This document shows positions 38,751 to 47,337 of a DNA stretch of 64,000 bases, in pieces. The notes beneath the pieces were generated by a model. It ran no database searches, was not told where the DNA came from, and saw nothing but the letters and a program-made list of their open reading frames with translations. How positions within the stretch are numbered: position 1 is the stretch's first letter; the number at the start of each line of letters is the position of its first letter. Source of the stretch: Staphylococcus sp. ACRSN (GTDB lineage Bacteria; Bacillota; Bacilli; Staphylococcales; Staphylococcaceae); the NCBI RefSeq assembly GCF_022346615.1, contig NZ_JAKRNS010000005.1, positions 1 to 64,000 of the forward strand, read 5' to 3'. Both the position numbers and the translations under genes were made by a program.

Positions 38751-39492
38751 ATTGATCAACTAGAGATTTCATTTTAGTAGTTAGCCATTCTACATCTTCA
38801 ACATTAGTTAAGCCTGTATCTTTGCTAATTATGGAAGAATATACGTGAGGTATGATTTTGGGAACATTATGATCTAGAGCAATTTTTAAAATAGCTTCAA
38901 AGTTTTCTTTTGTAATGCCGCCTGTTGGTTCTAAACCGAAATTTGTTTCTCCACATGCTTGAGCTACGGCTTTATATTCTTCAACTGTATCTAAACCGCC
39001 CATTGGAAAGAATTTAATAGAATTTCCACCCATATCTTTAATTAGATTAATAGCTGATTTTATAGGTATAATTGCTTTTTCAGAATCAGTACTGCTTATC
39101 GGACCTGTTGAAATATTTACATAACCTACTTTGCCAGAAGGTGACACTAAAGCATTGACCCAAGATTCATCACTTGCATTAGCTGTAGTTTGTCCTACGC
39201 TTGTAAATACTTGATTAATATGTGAACCTTGATAACTTTTTGCAATGTCTGAGACAACTTTTGCTTGTCTATTATCACCAGCGCCTAATCCAATTGATAT
39301 TGCATCATCAATATTTGAACCTAAAGCACGCATACTATCTACAGCATCCTCCACAGTTTTATAATCTTTTGATAATACGCCAACAACTACTTTTTTATCT
39401 GCTGCTTGATAGACATCTTGAATATTTTGTTCGCCTTTTGCTAACACGTTAAGCGTTACTCTGCCTTTATAAAATCTGTCTGATATTTTCAT
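38743..39492 (-). CDS. DgaF-like KDPG aldolase
   Basis: A 249-residue protein similar to DgaF, the 2-dehydro-3-deoxy-phosphogluconate aldolase of glucosaminate use. It has FYKGRVTLNVLAKG at the N-terminus, NSIKFFPMGG (probable Schiff-base Lys) and FGLEPTGGIT near the active site. It would split KDPG into pyruvate and glyceraldehyde 3-phosphate. Its start overlaps the stop of the DgaE-like gene by one base, so the two are translationally coupled. Confidence 0.87.
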   Translation of the reverse strand: MKISDRFYKGRVTLNVLAKGEQNIQDVYQAADKKVVVGVLSKDYKTVEDAVDSMRALGSNIDDAISIGLGAGDNRQAKVVSDIAKSYQGSHINQVFTSVGQTTANASDESWVNALVSPSGKVGYVNISTGPISSTDSEKAIIPIKSAINLIKDMGGNSIKFFPMGGLDTVEEYKAVAQACGETNFGLEPTGGITKENFEAILKIALDHNVPKIIPHVYSSIISKDTGLTNVEDVEWLTTKMKSLVDQYE

Positions 39493-40592
39493 TAAATTTC
39501 ACCCTCCATTATTTGGACAATCGTTTTATAGATAACCTCTATCTCGCCATCTTTTAATGGTCTTGGATCAATGTCAAAGAACCCTTGTTTAACGCCATAA
39601 TCTCGTGTATAAATAGCAATTTCAGCCGATTTTAATTTCTCAACAACTGATTCTGCAGTTAAAGTTGGTGAATTCACGTGTACACGTGTTCTATAAATTT
39701 CTCTGCCTGCTTCATCTTGAACAATTTCTAAATTTATTTCCTTATAATTGTTCAATCTATCTAGCTTTTGTAGTTCTTCTTTTTCATGTATAGAGGTATC
39801 TACTTTTTCAAAATATTCATCGAGTGCTTGTAATAGTCCAAAAGTAGATTCTTTACCTACCTTCATACTTCGGCCTATAAAGTGTAGCTGCACTTTAGTT
39901 GCATCAATAAATTGCTTTTTACCTGCAATAATACCGGTTGTAGGTCCTTGTATAGCTTTTGATCCACTAAAAATAGCCATATCTGAACACTGTATATATT
40001 TTTCTAAGTTTTCTTCTGCAGCTGCATCTACTATAAAAGGAATATTATTTTTCTGTGCGACTTCATATATTTCATCTACGGTTGCCATGTTTTTTTGTAC
40101 TGCATGATGGGATTTTACAAATAATATTGCAGCAGTGTTTTCATTAATTGCTTCTTGTATATGTTGTGCCTTACCTTCATTGGCATAACCTACTTCAACA
40201 ACTGATCCGCCACCTAAATAAATCATAGTTTCTATAGGTGCACCATATTGAACATTATGTCCTTTAAAAATAATCACTTCATTTTTGCTAATTTTATCAT
40301 TATGAAGTCTTTGGCTTTTTCGTTCATTGCCACCTGTTATAACGCCTGCAATTGATAATGCTATCCCGCTTGAAGCGGAGTTTACAACAACAGCATCTTC
40401 TGAATTAAGTTTATTCGCAATATACAATCCGGATTGCTTAACCAATTCTTCAATTTCTACATAATTTTGTCCGCCGAATTTCATTGCTTCCATGACTGAG
40501 TTGGTTGGTGAAGATACACCAAGAATGCTCATTCTTCCACTGGCATTAATGACTTGTTTTAAGCCATATTTATAATTTAATGAATTTGCCAT
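39492..40592 (-). CDS. DgaE-like PLP-dependent amino-sugar-acid ammonia-lyase
   Basis: A 366-residue fold-type I PLP enzyme of the SelA/DgaE family. It has NASGRMSILG at the start, FIVDAAAEENLEK with the PLP-contacting Asp, and the Schiff-base lysine in FSGSKAIQGPTTG (about 213). DgaE removes ammonia and water from glucosaminate 6-phosphate to give KDGP. Here a separate sugar-acid kinase in the operon suggests the substrate may be non-phosphorylated. The start overlaps the amidohydrolase gene by 23 bases. Confidence 0.85.
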   Translation of the reverse strand: MANSLNYKYGLKQVINASGRMSILGVSSPTNSVMEAMKFGGQNYVEIEELVKQSGLYIANKLNSEDAVVVNSASSGIALSIAGVITGGNERKSQRLHNDKISKNEVIIFKGHNVQYGAPIETMIYLGGGSVVEVGYANEGKAQHIQEAINENTAAILFVKSHHAVQKNMATVDEIYEVAQKNNIPFIVDAAAEENLEKYIQCSDMAIFSGSKAIQGPTTGIIAGKKQFIDATKVQLHFIGRSMKVGKESTFGLLQALDEYFEKVDTSIHEKEELQKLDRLNNYKEINLEIVQDEAGREIYRTRVHVNSPTLTAESVVEKLKSAEIAIYTRDYGVKQGFFDIDPRPLKDGEIEVIYKTIVQIMEGEI

Positions 40593-41673
40593 TTGTAACT
40601 ACGCCTCTTTCCTTGATAAATTTTTTCGTTTTGACTTTTTGTTGTGCTGAATCTATAAGGGATATTTCTTCATCAACTACATCAAATAGAGTTAAATTTG
40701 CTAGAATACCTTCTCTAAATTCTGCCAATTGAGGTTTATTTATAATTTCCGCTGGTTTAAGCGTTACTGCATTAATAATTTCTTTTAAGCTATAGTCTAA
40801 ATATAAAAATTTTGATAAGACATTAGATAAACTATATACGGGTCCGTGTATTCTGTTTTTTTTATAAATATCAGTACTAATCGTATCAAAATGTATATTT
40901 GCGCTTTGTGCTTGCTTAGCTACATCAAAAGAAAAGCTAGCATTGCCATGACCTACATCTAAATTAACGCCTCTATCAACAGCTTCTTTAAGTACGTTCA
41001 GTGGTTCTCCATTGTCACCAAATAGATTATTATCTTTACCATTTAAGAAATGTGTAATGACATCGCCTTGTCGTAATAGTGGTATGACATCTTGAATCTT
41101 TGGTGGTGCAGATCCGATATGTGTCATAATAGGCAATTCTAATTGTTTACTTATTTCTATTGCGCTTTTCAGAGGAATAGTACCATTACCTTTTACAACA
41201 CTACTACTTATACGAGCTTTTAGACCGATAATCATATCTGGATATTTGTGTGCGGCAGATATACATAATTCTTTGTCTATCCAAGATAAATTGGATAATT
41301 CATCAATTCTCTCTAGGCCTATTTTTGAAATATTTAAGAATGAAAATAATTGTGTATCGCTATATAATGCGCGTTGATACAATTCATCAATCTTATCTGC
41401 ACCACAACTTCCAGCGTCAACAATCGTTGTAACACCTTGTTTGACCCCGATATCATCTATTTCATCCCCATATGGACTAAAGTCAGAAAATGCATGTACA
41501 TGCAAATCAATCCATCCAGTTGATAAACAAGACTCAGAACCATCAAAAAGTATGGGTCCTTTTAATGTATTGGGTTTTCCTATATCTTTGATGACACCTG
41601 CCTCAAGTGAAACATCCATTCGTGTTTCTTTTTCTACTAATAATATGTTTTTTATTATTCCTGTACTTTTCAC
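40570..41673 (-). CDS. Amidohydrolase (EF_0837/AHA_3915-like family)
   Basis: A 367-residue metal-dependent amidohydrolase. The metal motif is DLHVHAF (about 57-61), with further ligands in PIMTHIGSAPP, DVGHGNAS and DTISTDIYK, a typical TIM-barrel amidohydrolase set. Family members occur beside DgaE/DgaF-like genes in other Gram-positives. It probably removes an acyl group from an N-acylated amino-sugar acid before the lyase step. It starts at GTG 41673 after GAGGTGAT and is the first gene of the leftward operon, under the promoter at 41695-41724. Confidence 0.85.
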   Translation of the reverse strand: MKSTGIIKNILLVEKETRMDVSLEAGVIKDIGKPNTLKGPILFDGSESCLSTGWIDLHVHAFSDFSPYGDEIDDIGVKQGVTTIVDAGSCGADKIDELYQRALYSDTQLFSFLNISKIGLERIDELSNLSWIDKELCISAAHKYPDMIIGLKARISSSVVKGNGTIPLKSAIEISKQLELPIMTHIGSAPPKIQDVIPLLRQGDVITHFLNGKDNNLFGDNGEPLNVLKEAVDRGVNLDVGHGNASFSFDVAKQAQSANIHFDTISTDIYKKNRIHGPVYSLSNVLSKFLYLDYSLKEIINAVTLKPAEIINKPQLAEFREGILANLTLFDVVDEEISLIDSAQQKVKTKKFIKERGVVTNGKFIKL

Positions 41674-41694
41674 ACAATATCACCTCGCAAAAAG

Positions 41695-41734
41695 ATTATA
41701 ACATTATAATGTTTGAAAGCGCAATCATTATAAT
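41695..41734 (-). promoter_or_regulatory. Promoter, cre site and inverted repeat of the leftward operon
   Basis: On the minus strand, TTGCGC (41719-41724) and TATAAT (41695-41700) are 18 bases apart. A full-match cre, TGAAAGCGCAATCA (41714-41727), covers the -35 box. It lies between the arms of a perfect inverted repeat, ATTATAATG and CATTATAAT (41703-41711 and 41726-41734), a likely operator for the GntR regulator. Confidence 0.65.
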
Positions 41735-41822
41735 ATTCGAGTAATAAAAATAATAAACAGTATTAAATAAATCTATAATGTATTGAATTATAAAACATAT
41801 TCCAAATAAAAATGATGTAATA

Positions 41823-41852
41823 TTGACAATTTAAAAATAATATGATTATATT
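41823..41852 (+). promoter_or_regulatory. Promoter of the galactonate operon
   Basis: TTGACA (41823-41828) and TATATT (41847-41852) are separated by 18 bases, about 55 bases before the IclR start. Confidence 0.7.
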
Positions 41853-41876
41853 CTTGTGCTTTCACATATATATTTT

Positions 41877-41896
41877 CATTTCACATATATGAAATG
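41877..41896 (+). promoter_or_regulatory. Probable IclR operator
   Basis: CATTTCA and TGAAATG form a perfect 7-bp inverted repeat with a six-base centre, directly between the promoter and the regulator's ribosome site, fit for autorepression. Confidence 0.5.
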
Positions 41897-41905
41897 AGGA
41901 GGGGG

Positions 41906-42676
41906 ATGGTGAGTATAGTTAAATCTGCAAAGCGTGTATTTGATGTTTTAGAGTTATTGAAGGATGCATCGCTACCGTTGAGTGAGAAGGAAATTGGTGA
42001 TGCCTTAAATATTCCACCAAGTAGTTTGTTTAATTTACTTAAAACAATGTTGGATTCTAAATATATTAGAAAGGATTATCAAAATAAATATTTATTAGGG
42101 CATAAGTTGATTAATTTGGGCAATAGAGCTCGAGAAGATTTGGATTTATATAATGAAAGTTTAACTTATATTAAAAATCTAAATGACAAAATAAATGAAA
42201 CAATTTTTCTTGCTTATCCTCAATACAATGAAATGATCTATCTAACTAAGATTGATAGTAATAGGTCTATTAGAACGACTGCACAACCTGGAACGAATAA
42301 ACCGATATATTCCACAGGATTGGGCAAAGCTTGTTTATCCATGTATGACAGCAATTTATTAGATGAAATGTTTGAGCATATTAAATTTGAAGCAATCACA
42401 CCTAAAACTGTAGGTAATTATGCTGAGCTTAAAAAGCAGTTAGCGATGTTTAAAGCACAAGGTTATGCCATTGATGATGAGGAAAATGAGATGGGATTAT
42501 ATTGCATCGCGGCACCAATATTGAATGATGCGCAGCAAGTTGTTGGTGCAATAAGTTGTGCTGGACCTAAGGAAAGAATTATTGAAAATAAAAATATCCC
42601 AGGACTTATTAAGCAAAATGCTTATTTTATTTCTAAGGCAATGGGTTTAACGAGAAATGGAGTGAATATATATTGA
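41906..42676 (+). CDS. IclR-family regulator of galactonate use
   Basis: A 256-residue regulator. The winged helix (about 1-65) has SAKRVFDVLELL and PPSSLFNLLKTM. The IclR effector domain follows (about 75-250) with YSTGLGKACLS and MGLYCIAAPI. ATG 41906 or GTG 41909 follows AGGAGGGGG; the 41894 ATG lies before that site. Its stop overlaps the TTG start of the kinase by four bases (ATTGA), so the regulator is the first gene of its own operon and probably autoregulates through the inverted repeat at 41877. Confidence 0.88.
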   Translation: MVSIVKSAKRVFDVLELLKDASLPLSEKEIGDALNIPPSSLFNLLKTMLDSKYIRKDYQNKYLLGHKLINLGNRAREDLDLYNESLTYIKNLNDKINETIFLAYPQYNEMIYLTKIDSNRSIRTTAQPGTNKPIYSTGLGKACLSMYDSNLLDEMFEHIKFEAITPKTVGNYAELKKQLAMFKAQGYAIDDEENEMGLYCIAAPILNDAQQVVGAISCAGPKERIIENKNIPGLIKQNAYFISKAMGLTRNGVNIY

Positions 42677-43614
42677 CTGTAATTTCATATGGAGAAGTCA
42701 TGGGTGTATTTTCAATTAATGATGGTAAGTTCGTATATCAAGATCGTGCACAATTTGATATTGCAGGTGCGGAAGTTAATACAATGATTGGTTTAGCTAA
42801 ATTAGGTTTATCTTCACAGTTTATTACTGCTGTAGGTAATGATGCGATAGGGGATGCTATACGATATCAGTTGAATGGCGAAGCTGTAGGAACGCATTTT
42901 CTAACAACACTAAACAATTTTTCCACTGGACTCATGACTAAAGAAAGAGGCGTATCCAATACGATTCGTGTAGATTATTTTAGACAGAACAGTGCAGTGA
43001 ATCATTATGATATTAATCCTTTTTTTAAAGATATTTTTGAAAGCGCAACCATTTTGTATATTACCGGTATTACACCGGCATTAAGTGAATTAACTTACAA
43101 CACTACTTTAGACTTAATTAAAGAAGCGAAAACTAGAGGATTAACAGTGATTTTTGATCCGAATTATCGAAAAAAATTATGGACTCAAGATGAATTTAAG
43201 TGCTTTTATAACAAAATTGCCCAAGATGTAGATATTTTACTAACCGGTAGCAGTGAAGCACAGATTATATTTGGAAATAAAGCGAATGAAACGATTGCGA
43301 AGGAACTTAATCATAAATTGTTAGTTATTAAAGATGGTTCAAACGGTGCCTTTTTTGCAAATCATAAAGCGCAGTGCTTTAAATCGGCATATCATGTTCA
43401 GGAAATTGATTCGGTAGGTGCGGGTGACGCTTTTGCTGCTGGATTAATATATGGTCTTGAAAAATATGGATTGGAAAACTTAGCGCAAATGTCTCAATAT
43501 GCGCTAGCTATGGGCGCATTGGCTACAACGGCTTATGGAGATTTTTATGGGTTACCAACGCTAAATGAATTAGAAAAATTTATAAATCATCAACTAAGTG
43601 ATGTGGAAAGGTAG
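42673..43614 (+). CDS. 2-dehydro-3-deoxygalactonate/gluconate kinase (PfkB family)
   Basis: A 313-residue ribokinase-fold kinase with GEVMGVFSIN at the N-terminus, GAEVNTMIGLAKLG (sugar pocket), FDPNYRKKLW and the signature DSVGAGDAFAAG with the catalytic Asp (about 248). It starts at TTG 42673 overlapping the iclR stop. In this operon it would phosphorylate the 2-keto-3-deoxy acid formed by the DgoD-like dehydratase. It is a paralogue in type of the kinase at 37734 but not a near copy. Confidence 0.87.
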   Translation: MTVISYGEVMGVFSINDGKFVYQDRAQFDIAGAEVNTMIGLAKLGLSSQFITAVGNDAIGDAIRYQLNGEAVGTHFLTTLNNFSTGLMTKERGVSNTIRVDYFRQNSAVNHYDINPFFKDIFESATILYITGITPALSELTYNTTLDLIKEAKTRGLTVIFDPNYRKKLWTQDEFKCFYNKIAQDVDILLTGSSEAQIIFGNKANETIAKELNHKLLVIKDGSNGAFFANHKAQCFKSAYHVQEIDSVGAGDAFAAGLIYGLEKYGLENLAQMSQYALAMGALATTAYGDFYGLPTLNELEKFINHQLSDVER

Positions 43615-43622
43615 TGCATTAT

Positions 43623-44246
43623 ATGAACACTGATGTAATAAAAGAACACAAAATCATATCAATCATTAGAGGATATGATACTGAAGATACATTGAAAATA
43701 GTAGAACAACTATATGAAGCGGGGATTAAACTAGTTGAAGTCACGTTGAATTCTCCGGAGGCATTGAAATCTATTAGCGATTTAAATGAAATTTATGGAG
43801 AAGCAATGTATATAGGCGCAGGTACTGTATTAAATGCAGAAGATTGTCAACAAGCCATAAATGCAGGAGCAAAATTTATTATTTCGCCAGATACGAATAA
43901 AGAAGTAATAACATGTACGAAAAATAATCATATCATTTCCATTCCAGGTGCATTAACACCTTCTGAAATTACGTTGGCCATGAATACCGGTGCAGATATA
44001 GTGAAAGTATTTCCAATATCTGAAATGGGACCAGGCTATATCAAAGATATTTTAGCGCCATTAAATGAGGCTGATTTATTACCGACGGGTGGAATTAATT
44101 TAGAAAATATCAAGCAATACATTGATGTAGGTGCAATTGGTGTCGGTGTTAGCAGCGCGATTGTAAAAAGTAATCTAGAAATTAATAGAACAACATTGAA
44201 TGAAATCAAATTGAAAGCGGAGAAGTTACTTGAAAAGCTAAATTAG
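43623..44246 (+). CDS. KDPG/KDPGal aldolase
   Basis: A 207-residue class I aldolase of the Eda/DgoA family. It has IISIIRGYDTED at the start, the catalytic Glu in LVEVTLNSPEA, GAGTVLN, SPDTN, and the Schiff-base Lys in DIVKVFP (about 129). It makes pyruvate and glyceraldehyde 3-phosphate. ATG 43623 has GAAAGGTAG before it at fair spacing; GTG 43614 overlaps the kinase stop. The DgoA role is deduced from the neighbouring dehydratase. Confidence 0.9.
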   Translation: MNTDVIKEHKIISIIRGYDTEDTLKIVEQLYEAGIKLVEVTLNSPEALKSISDLNEIYGEAMYIGAGTVLNAEDCQQAINAGAKFIISPDTNKEVITCTKNNHIISIPGALTPSEITLAMNTGADIVKVFPISEMGPGYIKDILAPLNEADLLPTGGINLENIKQYIDVGAIGVGVSSAIVKSNLEINRTTLNEIKLKAEKLLEKLN

Positions 44247-44258
44247 GAGGCTATTAAT

Positions 44259-45404
44259 ATGAAAATTAAAAGTTATGAATTGTATCAGGTACCACCGAGA
44301 TGGTTGTTTTTAAAAATTACAACAGATTGTGGTATTTCCGGTTGGGGTGAGCCAGTCATTGAAGGTAAAGCCGCGACTGTGAAAGCGGCAGTGACTGAAT
44401 TAATGGACCAAATTATTGGTGAAGATCCGAGTAATATTGAAGGATTATGGAATCAAATGTACCGTTCTTCATTTTATAGAGGTGGTCCAATATTGATGAG
44501 TGCAATTGCTGGTATTGATCAGGCGCTTTGGGATATTAAAGGAAAGCATCTTAATGCACCAGTGCATCAATTATTAGGTGGTAAAGCACGTGAAAATATC
44601 AAAGTCTATTCATGGATTGGTGGAGATAGACCTACAGATGTTGCGATAGAAGCTCAAAAAGTTGCAGATAAAGGATTCACAGCAATTAAAATGAATGCTA
44701 CAGAAGAATTACAATATATTGATGATTTTAGGAAAGTTCAAGATGTTGTTGAACGTGTAAGTGCGATTCGAACGAAAATGGGAGATGACTTTGGTATAGG
44801 TATTGATTTTCATGGTCGCGTACATAAACCTATGGCGAAAATTTTGTTTAAAGAATTAGAACCGCTCCATCCATTATTTATTGAAGAGCCTGTTTTACCA
44901 GAACATAATGATAGTTTGAAACATTTATCGAACTTTTCGACACCAATTGCAACTGGGGAAAGAATGTATTCACGTTATGATTATAAATCATTATTAGCTG
45001 AAGGTTATGTAGATATTATTCAACCTGATTTGTCTCATGCGGGTGGTATTACGGAATGTAAAAAGATTATATCTATGGCAGAAGCTTATGATGTTGCAGC
45101 GGCACCACATTGCCCACTGGGACCAATTGCTCTAGCTGCTTGCTTGCAAGTAGATGCAACTTGTCACAATGCAATTATACAAGAGCAAAGTTTAGGTATT
45201 CATTATAACAAAGGAAATGATTTATTGGATTATGTGAAAGATAGAAGTATTTTTGAATATGAAAATGGTTTTGTGAAAATACCTGACGGACCTGGTTTAG
45301 GCATTGAAATTGATGAAGACTATGTTAAGGAAAAAGCAAAAGAAAGTCATAATTGGAAAAATCCAGTATGGAAACATAAGGATGGCTCTATTGCCGAATG
45401 GTAA
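44259..45404 (+). CDS. dgoD: D-galactonate dehydratase (DgoD-like)
   Basis: A 381-residue enolase-superfamily enzyme of the mandelate racemase group. It has [10 protein letters not shown] near the N-terminal capping domain, metal ligands in [18 protein letters not shown] and [16 protein letters not shown] with an acidic partner, and [14 protein letters not shown] with the catalytic His. It dehydrates D-galactonate to 2-keto-3-deoxygalactonate. RBS TAGGAGG; only 12 bases separate it from the aldolase gene. Related gluconate or arabinonate dehydratases are alternatives. Confidence 0.88.
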   Translation: MKIKSYELYQVPPRWLFLKITTDCGISGWGEPVIEGKAATVKAAVTELMDQIIGEDPSNIEGLWNQMYRSSFYRGGPILMSAIAGIDQALWDIKGKHLNAPVHQLLGGKARENIKVYSWIGGDRPTDVAIEAQKVADKGFTAIKMNATEELQYIDDFRKVQDVVERVSAIRTKMGDDFGIGIDFHGRVHKPMAKILFKELEPLHPLFIEEPVLPEHNDSLKHLSNFSTPIATGERMYSRYDYKSLLAEGYVDIIQPDLSHAGGITECKKIISMAEAYDVAAAPHCPLGPIALAACLQVDATCHNAIIQEQSLGIHYNKGNDLLDYVKDRSIFEYENGFVKIPDGPGLGIEIDEDYVKEKAKESHNWKNPVWKHKDGSIAEW

Positions 45405-45425
45405 AGGGTCGTAAGGGGGATAAAT

Positions 45426-46787
45426 ATGAGCTTAGTTGGCGTTATATTTAGTGTAGTTATCAGTGTCGCCATTCTCTTAATTTTAATTATAGTATTAAAG
45501 TTAAATACATTTGTTTCATTAATTATTACATCAATCATTGCTGGTTTATTTTTAAACATACCAATGGAAAAAATAATGGGAAGTATTGAAAGTGGAATAG
45601 GAAGTACACTTGGTCATATTGCTTTAATATTTGGTCTTGGGGCAATGTTAGGTAAATTACTTTCTGATGGTGGTGGTGCGAATAGAATTGCAGAAACACT
45701 GATTTCGAAATTTGGAGAAAAATATACACAATGGGCAATCATCATTGCTTCGTTTATTGTGGGTATAGCCTTATTTTTAGAAGTTGGTTTAGTATTGCTT
45801 ATACCATTAGTATTTACGATTGCCAAAAAACTTAAGGTATCACAATTAAAAATTGGAATTCCGATGATGGCGGCGCTTTCCGTAACGCATGGCTTTTTAC
45901 CGCCACATCCCGGACCCACAGTTATAGCGAAAGAGTTACATGCCAATATTGGAGAAGTACTCATGTATGGCATCATCATTGCGATACCTGTAGCGATTAT
46001 ATCTGGACCTTTATTTTTAAAAGTGGCAGAAAAAATTGCACCCTCTGCATTTCGAAAAGAAGGGGATATTTCGGAATTAGGCTCTCAAAAGCAGTTTTCC
46101 GAAAATGAAATGCCGAGTTTTGGTTTAAGTGTTTTTACAGCATTATTACCTGTGATATTAATGTTATTATCTACGATTTTACAATTAATAACAGGTCACG
46201 AAGATGGTAAGGGTATGAATTATATTGAGAACTTTGTGTATTTTATAGGTACAGCAGGAACAGCTATGGTGATTTCAGTTATATTTGCTATATTTTCTAT
46301 GGGATTATGGAGAGGAAAACGAATTGGAGAAACAATGGAGTCTGTTACGAACTCGATTTATCCAATTGGCATGATGCTACTTATTATTGGTGGCGGTGGT
46401 GCATTTAAACAAATTCTAATAGACGGTGGCGTAGGCGATACGATTAAAGAGAGTTTTACAAATACAGCTATGTCTCCGTTACTGTTTGCTTGGATTATAG
46501 CTGCGGTACTGCGTATTGCATTGGGATCTGCAACGGTAGCAGGTATCTCGACGACGGCAATTATATTACCTATTGTACAAAATTCGGACACGAATGTTGC
46601 ACTTGCTGTCCTGGCAATAGGCGCTGGAAGTCTAATCTTTTCTCATGTTAATGATGCGGCGTTCTGGATGTTTAAAGAATATTTTGGTCTGACTATTAAA
46701 GAAACATTTTTAACGTGGTCGCTTTTAGAAACCATTTTGTCAGTTTCAGGAATTATATTTATCTTATTTATAAGTTTGTTTGTATAA
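45426..46787 (+). CDS. GntP-family sugar-acid permease
   Basis: A 453-residue polytopic membrane protein with about 12-14 helices and the GntP loop GFLPPHPGPTV (about 160), a long cytosolic stretch near 210-225 and GGGGAFKQIL. It is the last gene of the galactonate operon, 21 bases after dgoD, so it probably imports galactonate. RBS GTAAGGGGG. It belongs to the same family as the permease at 35614, with similar ends but only moderate likeness. Confidence 0.9.
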   Translation: MSLVGVIFSVVISVAILLILIIVLKLNTFVSLIITSIIAGLFLNIPMEKIMGSIESGIGSTLGHIALIFGLGAMLGKLLSDGGGANRIAETLISKFGEKYTQWAIIIASFIVGIALFLEVGLVLLIPLVFTIAKKLKVSQLKIGIPMMAALSVTHGFLPPHPGPTVIAKELHANIGEVLMYGIIIAIPVAIISGPLFLKVAEKIAPSAFRKEGDISELGSQKQFSENEMPSFGLSVFTALLPVILMLLSTILQLITGHEDGKGMNYIENFVYFIGTAGTAMVISVIFAIFSMGLWRGKRIGETMESVTNSIYPIGMMLLIIGGGGAFKQILIDGGVGDTIKESFTNTAMSPLLFAWIIAAVLRIALGSATVAGISTTAIILPIVQNSDTNVALAVLAIGAGSLIFSHVNDAAFWMFKEYFGLTIKETFLTWSLLETILSVSGIIFILFISLFV

Positions 46788-46794
46788 TTCAAAT

Positions 46795-46930
46795 GCTACG
46801 GCATTATTTATGTAGATAAAGATGATTCAGGAAAGGCATTTTGGAGCGTAAAAGAAAAATTATTTGCATGGTATAAACAAGTAATTCAATAAAACGGTAT
46901 AGAAATATAATTGTAAAAATGCGCTTTGGA
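46795..46930 (+). pseudogene. Broken copy of the 6-phospho-beta-glucosidase 3' end
   Basis: The sequence repeats, with scattered changes and small indels, the final 40 codons of the glucosidase gene (35429-35548) and the first half of its terminator. The frame encodes [13 protein letters not shown] and later WYKQVIQ, where the intact gene continues with Gln but here a TAA follows. No start, no N-terminal part and no second terminator arm are present. It marks the far edge of the sugar-acid gene block. Confidence 0.85.
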
Positions 46931-46958
46931 AATTAATTGTAAAATAGTATTGCAATAC

Positions 46959-47008
46959 AAAATCCCCCGTTAGATTGGTAGTGAAAAGCTAATTTAATGG
47001 GGGATTTG
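46959..47008 (+). terminator. Terminator after the galactonate operon
   Basis: AAAATCCCCCGTTAGATT pairs imperfectly with AATTTAATGGGGGATTT across about 14 bases, followed by a short T-rich run. Confidence 0.6.
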
Positions 47009-47023
47009 TAATCATCATTAATT

Positions 47024-47326
47024 ATGAAAAAATTCCTTAATATTCATATACATAACCGAAAAATGCGTCATTTAATCGCATCTTCCAAGCAAGAAGCGGT
47101 TTATAAGGATTTTAAAAATATTATTAGTCGCTTAATGTTGGAGAATACTCAAATTAAAGATGACGAGCTATCTAGGCGTATTAGAAATTCAAAATATCCA
47201 AAATTATTATGTGATTTATATAGCAGTGCATTAACTGAATTATTAAGGCAATGGTTAGAACATAAATATGAAATTTCACCTGAAGCATTGGTAGATTTCA
47301 TTGAAAGTGAATTTATCGGTTGTTAA
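47024..47326 (+). CDS. TetR C-terminal-like fragment
   Basis: A 100-residue helical protein without an obvious DNA-binding part. The C-terminal stretch ALTELLRQWLEHK with SPEALVDFIE looks like the ligand-binding end of TetR-family regulators (compare AIFGIIQEWVNHG in the 57410 regulator). There is no ribosome site before ATG 47024. It is either a truncated TetR gene that lost its helix-turn-helix or a very small protein of its own; I favour a remnant. Confidence 0.5.
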   Translation: MKKFLNIHIHNRKMRHLIASSKQEAVYKDFKNIISRLMLENTQIKDDELSRRIRNSKYPKLLCDLYSSALTELLRQWLEHKYEISPEALVDFIESEFIGC

Positions 47327-47337
47327 AAAGTGCACAA

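Noticed and set aside
45614..45979. Minus-strand 121-codon frame opposite the second GntP gene
   Set aside because: Mirror of the conserved GntP loops, not an independent gene.
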